From assembly GCA_947460595.1 (NCBI GenBank), contig CANHGS010000014.1, positions 1-64,000 of the forward strand: a stretch of 64,000 nucleotides of DNA, given 5' to 3'. Of this stretch, positions 1 to 9,188 are shown in pieces. Source of the DNA: Bacteroidota bacterium. GTDB taxonomy: Bacteria; Bacteroidota; Bacteroidia; Chitinophagales; Chitinophagaceae. The notes under the pieces were generated by a model, which was given only the letters and a program-made list of their open reading frames with translations, was not told the DNA's origin and made no database searches. How positions within the stretch are numbered: position 1 is the stretch's first letter; every line of letters begins with the position of its first letter. A program made the position numbers and the translations under genes.

Positions 1-69
1 TTATTGAGGGAGTGCTCCTTCAGAACAGGATTACCTTCGGTGTTCCTCAAATGGAGGGCTTACCCAAAC

Positions 70-101
70 GCCTTCCACGCTGTCGCGTGGGGGCTTTTTT
101 A
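70..101 (+). terminator. Rho-independent terminator of a gene left of the window
   Basis: A hairpin with a perfect CCACGC/GCGTGG core, extended by T-G wobbles, is followed by CTTTTTT on the plus strand. It would end a rightward transcript that begins before base 1. The first 65 bases show no convincing complete gene. The ORF track line 4-228 runs through this hairpin and the tRNA and is not a real protein. Confidence 0.6.
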
Positions 102-141
102 TTTATTCGCTTATGAAAGCGAGCTTTCAACGCTTATAAAT

Positions 142-177
142 AAAAAAGCCCTTCCAACTTCGTTGGAAAGGCTTTTG
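142..177 (-). terminator. Terminator of tRNA-Leu
   Basis: On the minus strand the tRNA 3' end is followed at once by a stem GCC-TTTCCAAC / GTTGGAA-GGGC with a GAA loop and then a TTTTTTATTTAT run. Its position 1 nt behind the tRNA makes it the tRNA transcript terminator. Confidence 0.75.
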
Positions 178-261
178 TGCCCAGAACAGGAATCGAACCT
201 GCACTACCTTGCGATAACAAGATTTTGAGTCTAGCGCGTCTACCAATTCCGCCATCTGGGC
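178..261 (-). tRNA. tRNA-Leu (anticodon CAA)
   Basis: The minus strand folds as a class II tRNA. It has a 7-bp acceptor stem GCCCAGA/TCTGGGC, the leucine-type D arm GGCGGAATTGGTAGACGC, an anticodon loop CTCAAAA giving CAA, a long variable arm (TATC-GCAA-GGTA) and a T arm with TTCGATT. It decodes UUG. The discriminator base is A and the 3' CCA is not encoded, so it must be added post-transcriptionally. One T-T mismatch sits in the anticodon stem. A Bacteroidota-like promoter (TTG, 18 nt, ATGCTTTG) lies just upstream, near 268-297, but its -7 box is imperfect. Confidence 0.95.
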
Positions 262-361
262 TTTTCAGCTCAAAGCATTCAAGAAGATTGCTAAGTCAAG
301 GTGTAGAGGTTAGCCTCTGCTAACCAATCCGCTTTCGGCGGGATGCAATATTACGGTAACA

Positions 362-856
362 TTATAACTCAGCCAAAATCCTGTCTAAATATTTTTTACG
401 GAAATAATATTCTTTTACTTGCAACAGCTTTTCTTGGGTAAGCATATTGCCCGGATGATTTTCCAGAGTCGCTTTAACAGGTTCATAAATTTTGGTATTT
501 AATTGGTCAATGGCGGTTTTGATGGAGGATTTTGTCTCCGGCTCATCAGCGTCCATGAGTTGTTCGTTTAGATCCATGACTTCCATGAGAAAATCAGGAG
601 AGAGTTGGTATTTCTGGTCTTCTAGCTGGCCAGCTTCTTTTAAAACATATTTAACCAGCAGATCCTGATTTTGTAGGGTTTGATAGGCTTTATTGACAAG
701 GGCACTCATTTCAAGGGCCTTATCCTTTTCTTCCGCTGAGCCATTACCATAAAAGTCTGGATGGTACTGGCGGCTCAGTTGATAGAATTTCTTTTTAACC
801 AGGGCTTGGTCAGGTAAAAAGCTTTGTTCCAAATCAAATAATTCAAAATAGTTCAT
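362..856 (-). CDS. hscB: Fe-S cluster co-chaperone HscB
   Basis: This J-domain co-chaperone stimulates the ATPase of the Hsp70 protein that moves iron-sulfur clusters from the IscU/SufU-type scaffold to target proteins in the cytoplasm. I set the start at ATG 856, giving 164 residues beginning MNYFELF, the usual HscB start and length. The track's longer N terminus runs into the divergent neighbour and lacks homology. The J domain carries the HPD motif at residues 32-34, and the C-terminal part is the helical scaffold-binding domain. No isc or suf genes are adjacent. A -7 box TAGATTTG lies 45 nt upstream, inside the 58-bp divergent spacer. Confidence 0.88.
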   Translation of the reverse strand: MNYFELFDLEQSFLPDQALVKKKFYQLSRQYHPDFYGNGSAEEKDKALEMSALVNKAYQTLQNQDLLVKYVLKEAGQLEDQKYQLSPDFLMEVMDLNEQLMDADEPETKSSIKTAIDQLNTKIYEPVKATLENHPGNMLTQEKLLQVKEYYFRKKYLDRILAEL

Positions 857-901
857 GAATGTCCACTTATGTTGCTGCCTGAGATGGCGTAACTTTATAC
901 G

Positions 902-909
902 CAAATCTA
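902..909 (-). promoter_or_regulatory. -7 promoter box (TAGATTTG) for hscB
   Basis: This is an exact match to the Bacteroidota -7 consensus TAnnTTTG on the minus strand, 45 nt before the hscB ATG. I see no clear TTG -33 box at the ideal spacing. Confidence 0.4.
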
Positions 910-914
910 ACACA

Positions 915-2114
915 ATGCTGGTACTAGGGCTTATTAGAGAGGGAAAAATTCCTGCAGACAATCGCGTAGCACTAACTCCCGCCCAGTGCAAATTTTTGAC
1001 CGGCCATTTTCCTGATATTCAAATTAAAGTACAATCATCGCCCGATAGGTGTTTTAGTAACCAGGAATACTTGCACGCAGGTATGGAAATTACAGAAGAC
1101 CTAACTGACTGTGATGTATTATTGGGGATTAAAGAAGTGCCTATTAGCCAACTCATACCCAATAAGACCTATTTGTTTTTCTCGCATACCAAGAAAAAAC
1201 AGCCCTATAACCAAATCATGATGCATGCCATGATGGACAAGGGCATTACCCTCATTGACTATGAATGTTTGGAGCATAAAGACGGACAAAGAATTATTGG
1301 TTTTGGATTTTTTGCTGGAATTGTTGGTGCGCACAATGGCATCATGGCCTATGGCAATAGAACGGGTGCTTATCAGATTGGTAGGGTGGGTGATGTAAAA
1401 GATTATCGGGAATTAATCCATACTTATTTTGGGTTGAAGCTGCCGCCTATTAAGATTGCGGTTACTGGAAGTGGCAGGGTGGCCCATGGTATAGTAGAGA
1501 TCATGAACCTGATGGACGTGCAAGAAGTGGAGTCTGAAGATTACCTTGAAAGAGAATTTGACTATCCCGTGTATACGCATTTAAAAGGGAATGATCTTTA
1601 CAGGCACAAAACAAAGGGTACTTATTCCAGAGTCGAGTTCCATGAAAACCCAGACCAATTTGAATGCTTGTTTGTAGCTTATTTGTCCCAGACGGATGTA
1701 CTCATGAATGGCATTTATTGGGAGCCCCGGATTCCAAGATTGTTTGAGATGGAAGACTTGAAAAGGCCTGATTTTAGAATTCAGGCCATTGCCGACATCA
1801 CCGATGACAAAAACGGTTCCATTCCCTGTAACCTTGGCGATGCCACCATTCAAGATCCCATTTATGGGGTTAACAAAATCACGGGAGAAAAAACCGCAGC
1901 TTATCTGCAAGGTAGCGTTGACTTAATGGCTGTGGGTAATTTACCCAATGAACTACCCAGAGACGCCAGCCGATTTTTTGGAGAACAATTGATTAAACAC
2001 GTACTCAATCATATTAGAAATGGCGGTAGCCCCATTATAGCTAGTGCCACCATCCTAGATAAAGGGCAACTGACTGAAAATTTTAACTATTTATCAGATT
2101 ACGCAGCACACTAA
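915..2114 (+). CDS. NAD(P)-dependent dehydrogenase, alanine dehydrogenase/PNT (Lys1-like) fold
   Basis: The true start is probably ATG 915 (MLVLGLIREGK), giving 399 residues. The track's earlier start overlaps hscB and adds a Cys/Arg-rich stretch unlike any enzyme. The N-terminal AlaDH/PNT domain is recognisable from REGKIPADNRVALTP, the usual start of alanine dehydrogenases, saccharopine dehydrogenases and transhydrogenase alpha subunits. A Rossmann segment with a glycine-rich turn (VTGSGRVAHG) follows near residue 195. The family could be alanine dehydrogenase or NAD+/lysine-forming saccharopine dehydrogenase, and the substrate cannot be settled from sequence alone. It is monocistronic, ending at a strong bidirectional hairpin shared with the E2 gene. 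Confidence 0.75.
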   Translation: MLVLGLIREGKIPADNRVALTPAQCKFLTGHFPDIQIKVQSSPDRCFSNQEYLHAGMEITEDLTDCDVLLGIKEVPISQLIPNKTYLFFSHTKKKQPYNQIMMHAMMDKGITLIDYECLEHKDGQRIIGFGFFAGIVGAHNGIMAYGNRTGAYQIGRVGDVKDYRELIHTYFGLKLPPIKIAVTGSGRVAHGIVEIMNLMDVQEVESEDYLEREFDYPVYTHLKGNDLYRHKTKGTYSRVEFHENPDQFECLFVAYLSQTDVLMNGIYWEPRIPRLFEMEDLKRPDFRIQAIADITDDKNGSIPCNLGDATIQDPIYGVNKITGEKTAAYLQGSVDLMAVGNLPNELPRDASRFFGEQLIKHVLNHIRNGGSPIIASATILDKGQLTENFNYLSDYAAH

Positions 2115-2129
2115 GTAAAGGCCTAAAAA

Positions 2130-2157
2130 AAGCGGCTAATCAACAACTAGCCGCTTC
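2130..2157. terminator. Bidirectional terminator between convergent genes
   Basis: The stem AGCGGCTA/TAGCCGCT is flanked by an A-run on the left and TTCTATTTTG on the right. It lies between the 3' ends of the convergent dehydrogenase and E2 genes and can serve both. Confidence 0.75.
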
Positions 2158-2175
2158 TATTTTGTGTACATAAAT

Positions 2176-3729
2176 TTAAAGGTATTGGAACCACTGTTTG
2201 TTGGGATCCCAGCTTTCAAAAGCCTTGGCCACAGCCGTTAAGAAAGAAGCCCCAATGCTACCATCTACAATTCGGTGGTCATAACTCATGGAGAGGTACA
2301 TCATGTGACGGATAGCAATGATATCGCCTTCAGGCGTTTCCATAACCATGGGTCTTTTTTTAATGGCACCCACCGCTAGAATAGCCACTTGCGGTTGTGG
2401 AATAATGGGCGTACCCATCAGTGAACCAAAACTGCCCACATTGGTTAGCGTGAAAGTGCCACCCTGAGTATCTTCTGGCTTGAGTCTTGAGCTTCTGGCA
2501 GCATCGGCCAAGCCATTGACGGCCTTGCTCAAACCAACAATATTGAGTTGGTCAGCGCCTTTGATCACAGGCACAATTAGGTTGCCCGACGGTAGGGCAG
2601 TAGCCATACCAATATTAATATCCTTGCGTATGATCACATTGTCTCCATCAATAGAGCAATTAACTAATGGGAATTTTTTGATTACTTCTGCAATGCACTC
2701 CACAAACATGGGGGTGAAAGTTAGCTTGGTGCCTTCTCGTTTTTCAAACTCGTCTTTCACTTTTGTACGCCAGTTCACCATATTGGTTACATCGGCTTCT
2801 GTGAAGCTGGTTACGTGTGGGCTGATGTGCTTGCTGTCTACCATGTGCTTGGCAATCAGCTTGCGCATTCTGTCCATTTCCTGAATTTCAGTAGCACCGC
2901 TTAAGATTACTGAAGCAGGATTAGAGAGTTTTCCAGAACTAGCAACTGGTGCAGACAAAGGCACAGTTAATACTGGAGCCACAACAGAAATAGGAACAGC
3001 CACTGACGCAGTAGGAGACGGTGTTTGTGCCGCAACTGGAGCCATGTTTTCAATAGGTGCTGCTGCCAATATTGCCCCAGGTTGTTGATAGGAAAGTGAG
3101 GGAGTCTCTTGATGAACAGGAGCAGGTTGATAGACAGGAATTTTTCCTGCTTTCTTATCTGCCACATATTGCAAAATATCTTTTTTTGAAACCCGTCCTT
3201 CATTACCCGTGCCAGGAATTCTTTCTAATTCGCTCAAACTAATGCTCTCGCTATTAGCAATATTTAATACCAGGGGAGAATAAAACCGGTTGCCAATGGG
3301 CTTGTCGGGTAATTCGTATGCAGATGGTGTATAAGGAACCTGTGGTTCAGGTACTGGTGCAACAAATGTGGCAGCAGTTGGTGGTTCAACTGGAGCTTGA
3401 TTACTTTGAGGAGCAGGTGCAGCTACTGGTTCTGGTACAACTACTGGTTCAACAAGAGGAGCTGGAGCGCTAGGTGTAGCTTCTTCTACACTGGTTTGAA
3501 TACGTGCAATCACTGTGCCAATAGGCACCACATCGTTCACATTGAATAAAATTTCTAACAGAATCCCTTGTTCCGTAGATGGAACTTCACTATCCACTTT
3601 ATCAGTAGCAATGTCCAAAACGGTCTCATCATGTTTCACAAAATCGCCCACCTGTTTATGCCATTTCAAAATGGTGGCTTCCATGATACTTTCGCCCAAT
3701 TTGGGCATCACCAATTCAGCAATTGCCAT
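2176..3729 (-). CDS. 2-oxo acid dehydrogenase E2 (dihydrolipoamide acyltransferase)
   Basis: This is the acyltransferase core of a pyruvate, 2-oxoglutarate or branched-chain 2-oxoacid dehydrogenase complex. Residues 1-80 form a lipoyl domain with the lipoylated lysine in DKVDSEV (K44). A long Pro/Ala/Val linker follows, then the E3/E1-binding domain around residues 150-195 (SPLVLNIA...GTGNEGRVSKKDIL), a second linker and the catalytic domain. The active-site motif DHRIVDG is near the C terminus. The DKVDSEVPST signature is commonest in branched-chain or oxoglutarate E2s, so a bkd-type role is my preference. No E1 or E3 gene is adjacent; the pdhA-like gene lies 16 kb away. Confidence 0.88.
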   Translation of the reverse strand: MAIAELVMPKLGESIMEATILKWHKQVGDFVKHDETVLDIATDKVDSEVPSTEQGILLEILFNVNDVVPIGTVIARIQTSVEEATPSAPAPLVEPVVVPEPVAAPAPQSNQAPVEPPTAATFVAPVPEPQVPYTPSAYELPDKPIGNRFYSPLVLNIANSESISLSELERIPGTGNEGRVSKKDILQYVADKKAGKIPVYQPAPVHQETPSLSYQQPGAILAAAPIENMAPVAAQTPSPTASVAVPISVVAPVLTVPLSAPVASSGKLSNPASVILSGATEIQEMDRMRKLIAKHMVDSKHISPHVTSFTEADVTNMVNWRTKVKDEFEKREGTKLTFTPMFVECIAEVIKKFPLVNCSIDGDNVIIRKDINIGMATALPSGNLIVPVIKGADQLNIVGLSKAVNGLADAARSSRLKPEDTQGGTFTLTNVGSFGSLMGTPIIPQPQVAILAVGAIKKRPMVMETPEGDIIAIRHMMYLSMSYDHRIVDGSIGASFLTAVAKAFESWDPNKQWFQYL

Positions 3730-3822
3730 ACGATCGTCCTTTTTAATTTGGATAATTAATTATCCTAAAACCCTGAAACGCTTCCACAAAAATCAAGTAA
3801 CTAACAAATGTAGAAGTAAGTA

Positions 3823-5097
3823 TTATAAAATTGTTGAATGGTTATCCACAATTAACATTCTCAAGAGGTTTAATGCATTAGTGGCGGTAAGGGAAATATT
3901 TCTTTGTCTGTCAAATCGGAACTGAAAAGACTTAGCAATTACTTGTCTTTTATCGGCCACAGCCATCCATACCAAACCCACCGGTTTTTCTGCAGTACCC
4001 CCATCAGGCCCCATGATCCCACTAACGGCAATAGCATAATCAGTTTGCATAATTTCACGCACTTTGGTTGCCATTTGTTTTACCGTGGCTTGGCTCACAG
4101 CTCCATCCGTTTCCAATATTGCTTCTGAAACTTCTAACACATTGGTTTTGATACTATTGTCATAACTAACTACAGTTCCTTTGTAATAAGCAGATGCTCC
4201 TGGAGTACTAGTAATCAAATGGGCAATATAGCCGCCCGTACAACTTTCAGCAGTAGAAAGGGTACTGCCGCTCTTTTTCAATAATTGGGCCACCACAGTT
4301 TCCATTGACTCATCTTTGTCCGTGACCAAGAATTCCCCAACTGCTTTTTTTAGTATTTCAAAATGCTGCGCCACTTCATGTTGTAGCAAAGCTTTTTCAT
4401 AACCAAAAGCACTAAGACGCAAACGTACCATGCCATAATTGGGTAGGTAGGCCAATTTAATATGCTCTGGTAAAGCAGCTTCTTCTTTGGCAATTCTTTC
4501 TGCTAAAAAAGATTCTCCAATGCCATAAGTCAATAAGGTCTGGTGTTCTAGGTATCCTGTTTTAAAATAAGTGGGTAATAGGTCTAGTACATGATCCTTC
4601 ATCAATCCCTTCATTTCATGTGGCACACCGGGTAGAGAAATAAAAACTTTGCCTTCTTTTTCAAACCACATGCCAGGAGCCGTACCCTTTTCATTTTTGA
4701 GCACTTTGCAAACATCCGGTACTTCGGCCTGTTTGGCATTGCGTTCTATCATGGGTCTTTTAAGGATATTTTCAAAAATATGAATCACATGGGCTAGAGT
4801 GGGTTGATCCACCACCATCTTGCCGCCAAAATATTCACAAAGTAAGGGTTTGGTAATATCATCTGCCGTAGGACCCAAGCCGCCAGTAATAAAAATGATG
4901 GAAGCACGTTTGGCTTCTTGGTCTAGTGCTTCCCAAATATCGTCCCAATTGTCTCCAACTGCTACGCGATGGGTTACAGGAATCCCAATCTTATTGAGCT
5001 CCTGCGCCATCCAGGCACTATTGGTGTCTACCACTTGTCCAATCAATAATTCATCTCCAATAGTAATAATGGAAGCCAGAACTTTTTCCATAAACAT
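3823..5097 (-). CDS. cinA: CinA-family protein, nicotinamide-nucleotide amidohydrolase
   Basis: This 424-residue two-domain protein has an N-terminal MoCF/MoaB-like domain (ITIGDELLIGQ, then FITGGLGPTADD near residue 75) followed by the C-terminal PncC-type deamidase domain (STAESCTGGYIAHLI near residue 280). CinA proteins hydrolyse NMN to NaMN and ADP-ribose, salvaging damaged pyridine nucleotides. Any competence role here is not shown. ATG 5091 (MEKVLAS) is an equally good start. The gene stands alone, divergent from the DUF6526 gene. Confidence 0.9.
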   Translation of the reverse strand: MFMEKVLASIITIGDELLIGQVVDTNSAWMAQELNKIGIPVTHRVAVGDNWDDIWEALDQEAKRASIIFITGGLGPTADDITKPLLCEYFGGKMVVDQPTLAHVIHIFENILKRPMIERNAKQAEVPDVCKVLKNEKGTAPGMWFEKEGKVFISLPGVPHEMKGLMKDHVLDLLPTYFKTGYLEHQTLLTYGIGESFLAERIAKEEAALPEHIKLAYLPNYGMVRLRLSAFGYEKALLQHEVAQHFEILKKAVGEFLVTDKDESMETVVAQLLKKSGSTLSTAESCTGGYIAHLITSTPGASAYYKGTVVSYDNSIKTNVLEVSEAILETDGAVSQATVKQMATKVREIMQTDYAIAVSGIMGPDGGTAEKPVGLVWMAVADKRQVIAKSFQFRFDRQRNISLTATNALNLLRMLIVDNHSTIL

Positions 5098-5148
5098 GAT
5101 TTGAACTGCAAGTTAAGTGCTAGATTCGCTCAACTTAAAAAAATCGCT

Positions 5149-5577
5149 ATGCAAGATCAGAATTTTCAAAACCATTCCCGTTTGGTAACCCTATACCACA
5201 AAATTACTTATCCGGTTTTATTAGTAGTATTAGTAGGGTCAGTGATTAACCTAGGCAATAGTTCTAAAGACAATTTCATTGCTGCTTCTTTGATCTTTGC
5301 ATTGGCCTTGGTGGTTGCCATTACGCTTTTTTATGCCCGTGGTTTTGCCCTAAAAGCTAATGACCGCGCCATTAGGGCAGAAGAGAACTTTAGACATTAT
5401 TTATTAACAGGTAAGCCTTTGCCCAAGGGTTTGAAACTGTCTCAAATTGTAGCTTTGCGTTTTGCTTCTGACGAAGAGCTTCCGGGATTGGCCCAAGAAG
5501 CATTAGCCGATAACATGGGACAAAAAGCCATTAAAACTGCCATCAAAAACTGGAAGGCCGATTATGAAAGGGTCTGA
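5149..5577 (+). CDS. DUF6526 family membrane protein
   Basis: This is a 142-residue protein starting at ATG 5149 (MQDQNFQNH). The track's extra 16 residues overlap the cinA upstream region. Two hydrophobic segments at about residues 22-40 and 46-65 make a membrane hairpin. A soluble helical tail carries an RAEENFRHY motif and ends in KNWKADYERV. I recognise this as the Bacteroidota family DUF6526, whose function is unknown. Its 3' end overlaps that of the convergent thioesterase gene by 16 bp. Confidence 0.75.
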   Translation: MQDQNFQNHSRLVTLYHKITYPVLLVVLVGSVINLGNSSKDNFIAASLIFALALVVAITLFYARGFALKANDRAIRAEENFRHYLLTGKPLPKGLKLSQIVALRFASDEELPGLAQEALADNMGQKAIKTAIKNWKADYERV

Positions 5578-5981
5578 AAAAATGGTTCCAATTTAGACTT
5601 GAATTGGGGTGGCATGGCCACTCTTTTCATGGTTGCAATATCAATAAAATATAAAGTTACTTTCCCTGTGGTGAGTAACTTTTTCTTTTCATTAAAGACC
5701 TGGTGGTAAAAACTAATCTGGTGTTTATCAGGTAATTCTAGTAACTGGGTTTTAATAGTAATCAGGTCATCGTAGTGTGCCGGACGCAGAAAATTGGCAT
5801 GCATTTCTACCACCGGCATTTTCACGCCCATGGCCTCCATGTCTTTATAGGTAAATCCTAGGTCACGGATGCATTCTGATCTGCCTACTTCAAAATACTG
5901 GGCATAGTTACCGTAATAGACTATATCCATCTGGTCTGTCTCTGCATACCTGACCCTAATCTGTGTGCTGTGTTCGTACAT
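5562..5981 (-). CDS. YbgC/FadM-type acyl-CoA thioesterase (hotdog fold)
   Basis: The protein has 139 residues when started at ATG 5981 (MYEHSTQIRVRYAETDQM); the track's upstream M is a TTG codon. The N-terminal RYAETDQMDIVYYGNY segment is the classic 4-hydroxybenzoyl-CoA thioesterase signature with its catalytic aspartate, and the sheet and helix of a single hotdog domain follow. It hydrolyses acyl-CoA thioesters; in YbgC relatives this is linked to the Tol-Pal envelope system. The -7 box TAAGTTTG is 17 nt upstream. Confidence 0.85.
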   Translation of the reverse strand: MYEHSTQIRVRYAETDQMDIVYYGNYAQYFEVGRSECIRDLGFTYKDMEAMGVKMPVVEMHANFLRPAHYDDLITIKTQLLELPDKHQISFYHQVFNEKKKLLTTGKVTLYFIDIATMKRVAMPPQFKSKLEPFFQTLS

Positions 5982-5998
5982 AATTCCCAATTTGTTGA

Positions 5999-6006
5999 CA
6001 AACTTA
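5999..6006 (-). promoter_or_regulatory. -7 promoter box (TAAGTTTG) for the thioesterase
   Basis: This is an exact TAnnTTTG match on the minus strand, 17 nt before ATG 5981 in the divergent spacer to the TPR gene. Confidence 0.4.
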
Positions 6007-6134
6007 CGCCGCTTATCTGTTTTTCCACAAAACTTGGAACGGTGTTTGCATCAATTACACGAATCATACCTTTAAATACTTTTACTTTTTGTTTAGAAAT
6101 AAAGGGAAACCTTTGCTCAAAGCCTAATCCCAAT

Positions 6135-9100
6135 ATGAAGTCATTGATCCGTATAATTTTAGTCCTCTGCCTTTGGATAGGACAGCTTAATCACCTAGGG
6201 GCACAGTCAACCGCTATTTACAATGATCCAGACGCTAGTTTTAAACAGGCCAAAGATTGGTACCAACAAGAGCAATTTGGACTAGCCTATCCCTTGTTCA
6301 AATGGTTGAGTCAAAATGACCATGTAACAAGCCAGGTTCCAGACCAATTAAAAGCTGAATCACAGTTTTATGTCTTGGTTTGTGCGCTCAAGCAACAAGA
6401 CAAAACCCAGGAAAATGCGGCATTGGATTTTGCTTCCATGAATCAGCAAAAAACCTTAACGCAAAGAATGCACTATCACTTGGGGGAATACTATTTTCAA
6501 CAACAGGCTTTTGCTAAAGCACAGGAACAATATGAACAAACAGGTATTGACAATCTTTCCAATGCTGAAATTGCCAGTTTAAAATTTCATCAGGCTTATG
6601 GCTATTTTGTAATGAAAGATTTTAATAAAGCCAAACCACTTTTTAATGCTGTTAGACAATTAGAGCAGGATCCCAACAATATAGAAGCTAATTATTATTA
6701 TGGCTTTATCTGTTTTTACCAGAAAGATTATAAAGAAGCCCTGGCCGGATTTAGAATTTCAGAAAAAGATCCACGATATCAACTGGTAGTACCCTTTTAC
6801 TTATCAGAGATATATTATTTTAATGGTCAACCAGCATTGGCATTGCAAACAGCCCAGCAAGCTTTGCTAAAAGGCGGTCAGTTTTATGATTTGCAAATGA
6901 GGCAGTTGGCTGGTCATATTTTGTTTGAACAAAGATCCTATGACAAAGCATTGCCTTATTTGAAACAATATGTCAATGGCACGGAAAAAGTACGCAGAGA
7001 AGACCTTTATGAATTGTCTTATTGTTATTATGAAGCGGCCAATTGGCCCGGTGCTATTGAAGGCTTCAAGCAATTGGGGGGCGGGGCCGATTCCTTGGCG
7101 CAGAATAGCATGTACTTATTGGCCAATGCCTATTTAAAAATCAATGACAAGAACAATGCAAGAAATGCTTTTCAATTCTGCGCAGCCAATATTAGTAATG
7201 CGGTTCAAAAAGAAGTAGCCAGTTTTCACTATGCTAAACTGTCTTATGATTTAAATTTCATGGACCTGTCTTTGAAAGAATTGCAAGCATTTATGGCCAA
7301 GTATCCAAAGTCTGCGTACTTGCCAGAAGCCAGGGAATTGATGGTGAGTACGCTGAGCCATTCCAATAATTTTAAAGAGGCTTTGGTCTTGTATGAACAG
7401 ATTCCCAACAAAACAGAAAGCCTCAAGCAACTCTATCCATCCTTGGTCTTTGGTAGGGCAGTAGAGTATGTCAATGACCAACAATTACTCAAAGCAGATT
7501 CTTTATTTACAATTATTGAGCAATTGCCCAATAATAACCAACAATTGGCTTTGAGTCAGTTTTGGAAAGGTGAAATAGCTTACAGAATGGGAAAAAATGA
7601 AGCCGCTGTTTTGGAACTGAGTAGCTATTTGAAAAATCCTAGAACCAATGGACAAGCCACGGTACTGAATGCACAATATACCCTTGGTTATGCCCTGTTA
7701 AAGATGAATAACTATGCAGCAGCCAAAGCCAATTTTGAACCAGTAGCCAGTAGGGCTTCTGCAATTTCAAATACTATTGAACAAGACGCTTATCTGCGTT
7801 TAGCTGATTGCGAGTTCATGCTCAAGTTGTATAAAACAGCTTTAAAATCTTATGAACAAATTATTGCTTGGCAGTTGCCTGCTGCGGATTATGCGGCATT
7901 TCAAAAAACCATTATTACAGGGGCTTTAAACAGGCCTGCAGATAAATTGAATCAGTTAGAGCAATTCCAAAATCAATACCCACGCTCAACTTTGTTAGCA
8001 GATGTGCAAATGGAAATTGCCAATACCCAACTATCAAGTGAAAATTATGCTGGTGCCGTTGTAGCACTGGAAAAGATTTTGAACAATCCCAAAGCAACCA
8101 ACTATCATCCTGAAGTATTGCTCAAATTGGGTGTTGCCAATTTTAACTTAGACAAGAACACCGAGTCCTTGGATTATTTTAAGCAATTGGTTAAAAACTA
8201 TCCCAACGCATCTCAAAGTATTGATGCGGTAGATTATATCCGAAACCTGTTTGTAGCCAAACAACAGCCAGGTGATTATGTTAGTTTCATGAAAGAAAAC
8301 GGTAAAGACGTTTCTAACACCGAAGCCGATTCATTGAGTTATAAATCAGCCATCATCCGTTATGAGGCAAAAGATTTTATAGGTGCCCAACAAGGCTTTG
8401 AATTTTATTTAAAAGGGTTCCCACAAGGACGCTACCAAATGGAAGCACATTATTTTACGGCTGAAATTGCTTTGACCAATAAAAACAATACCCTTGCTTT
8501 GCAACAGTATCAAGCAGTTGCTGATCAAGCACCCAACAGGTATGCAGAGAGAAGTACTTTACAAGCAGCAAGAATCCTTTATTTTGACAATAAGGACTAT
8601 ACTAATGCCGCTAAATACTTTGGGCAATTAAAGTCAATGGCTTCTCAGCAAGAGAATAGATTAGAAGCCATGCGAGGTTTATTGCGCTGCCAATTCAAAA
8701 CAGAACAATGGCTTCAAGCGGCACCTAATGCCCAGGAGTTATTAGCTGAGAAAGGCATTGCCGCTGATGATAAAACCATGGCAAATCTAGTCTTGGCCAA
8801 GAACAACCAAATACAAGAATTATGGTTACCAGCAACTGAGGCCTACAAGACTGTTATTACAGCAGGAAGGTCTGAGTGGGCGGCGGAATCACAATATAGA
8901 TTGGCCGAGATTCAGTTTAAACAACACCGATTACCAGAAGCTGAAAAGGCCGCATTTGAAGTAATCAAGAAATGGGGGTCTTATGAAGCTTGGGTAACCA
9001 AGTCTTATTTACTCTTGGGCGATATTTATTTTGAACAAAAAGACCTCTTTAACGCAGAAGCCACATTTAAAAGTATTGTAGATAATGCTAGCACAGACGC

Positions 9101-9179
9101 TGTTAAAAAAGAAGCGCAATTAAAACTGGACCTAGTATTGGTAGAAAAAAATAAGACAAACAAAATTGAACAGCAGTAA
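6135..9179 (+). CDS. Large secreted tetratricopeptide-repeat protein
   Basis: I start this at ATG 6135 because it gives a Sec signal peptide (MKSLIRIILVLCLWIGQ... cleaved near GAQS). The remaining ~990 residues are TPR-like helical hairpins over the whole length (repeated A...Y...A..YF and alanine/tyrosine spacing such as KDYKEALAGF and ENYAGAVVAL). It is probably periplasmic or outer-membrane associated and acts as a scaffold. It heads an operon: the barrel protein starts 9 nt after its stop, then the HU-like and methyltransferase genes. Similar TPR/barrel pairs occur in Bacteroidota, but I do not know a demonstrated function. No enzymatic motif is visible. Confidence 0.8.
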   Translation: MKSLIRIILVLCLWIGQLNHLGAQSTAIYNDPDASFKQAKDWYQQEQFGLAYPLFKWLSQNDHVTSQVPDQLKAESQFYVLVCALKQQDKTQENAALDFASMNQQKTLTQRMHYHLGEYYFQQQAFAKAQEQYEQTGIDNLSNAEIASLKFHQAYGYFVMKDFNKAKPLFNAVRQLEQDPNNIEANYYYGFICFYQKDYKEALAGFRISEKDPRYQLVVPFYLSEIYYFNGQPALALQTAQQALLKGGQFYDLQMRQLAGHILFEQRSYDKALPYLKQYVNGTEKVRREDLYELSYCYYEAANWPGAIEGFKQLGGGADSLAQNSMYLLANAYLKINDKNNARNAFQFCAANISNAVQKEVASFHYAKLSYDLNFMDLSLKELQAFMAKYPKSAYLPEARELMVSTLSHSNNFKEALVLYEQIPNKTESLKQLYPSLVFGRAVEYVNDQQLLKADSLFTIIEQLPNNNQQLALSQFWKGEIAYRMGKNEAAVLELSSYLKNPRTNGQATVLNAQYTLGYALLKMNNYAAAKANFEPVASRASAISNTIEQDAYLRLADCEFMLKLYKTALKSYEQIIAWQLPAADYAAFQKTIITGALNRPADKLNQLEQFQNQYPRSTLLADVQMEIANTQLSSENYAGAVVALEKILNNPKATNYHPEVLLKLGVANFNLDKNTESLDYFKQLVKNYPNASQSIDAVDYIRNLFVAKQQPGDYVSFMKENGKDVSNTEADSLSYKSAIIRYEAKDFIGAQQGFEFYLKGFPQGRYQMEAHYFTAEIALTNKNNTLALQQYQAVADQAPNRYAERSTLQAARILYFDNKDYTNAAKYFGQLKSMASQQENRLEAMRGLLRCQFKTEQWLQAAPNAQELLAEKGIAADDKTMANLVLAKNNQIQELWLPATEAYKTVITAGRSEWAAESQYRLAEIQFKQHRLPEAEKAAFEVIKKWGSYEAWVTKSYLLLGDIYFEQKDLFNAEATFKSIVDNASTDAVKKEAQLKLDLVLVEKNKTNKIEQQ

Positions 9180-9188
9180 ACTAAATAT

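Noticed and set aside
4-228. 74-aa plus-strand ORF ending in PEQESNLHYLAITRF
   Set aside because: It runs through a terminator hairpin and the antisense strand of tRNA-Leu; the PEQESNLH tail is a familiar tRNA-derived artefact.
915-2114. Lysine-biosynthesis locus based on Lys1-like similarity
   Set aside because: The AlaDH/PNT fold alone does not separate alanine from saccharopine dehydrogenase, and no lysine gene is nearby.
3823-5097. CinA as evidence of a competence locus
   Set aside because: No com or dpr genes are adjacent, and the protein has the NMN amidohydrolase domain; the name is historical.
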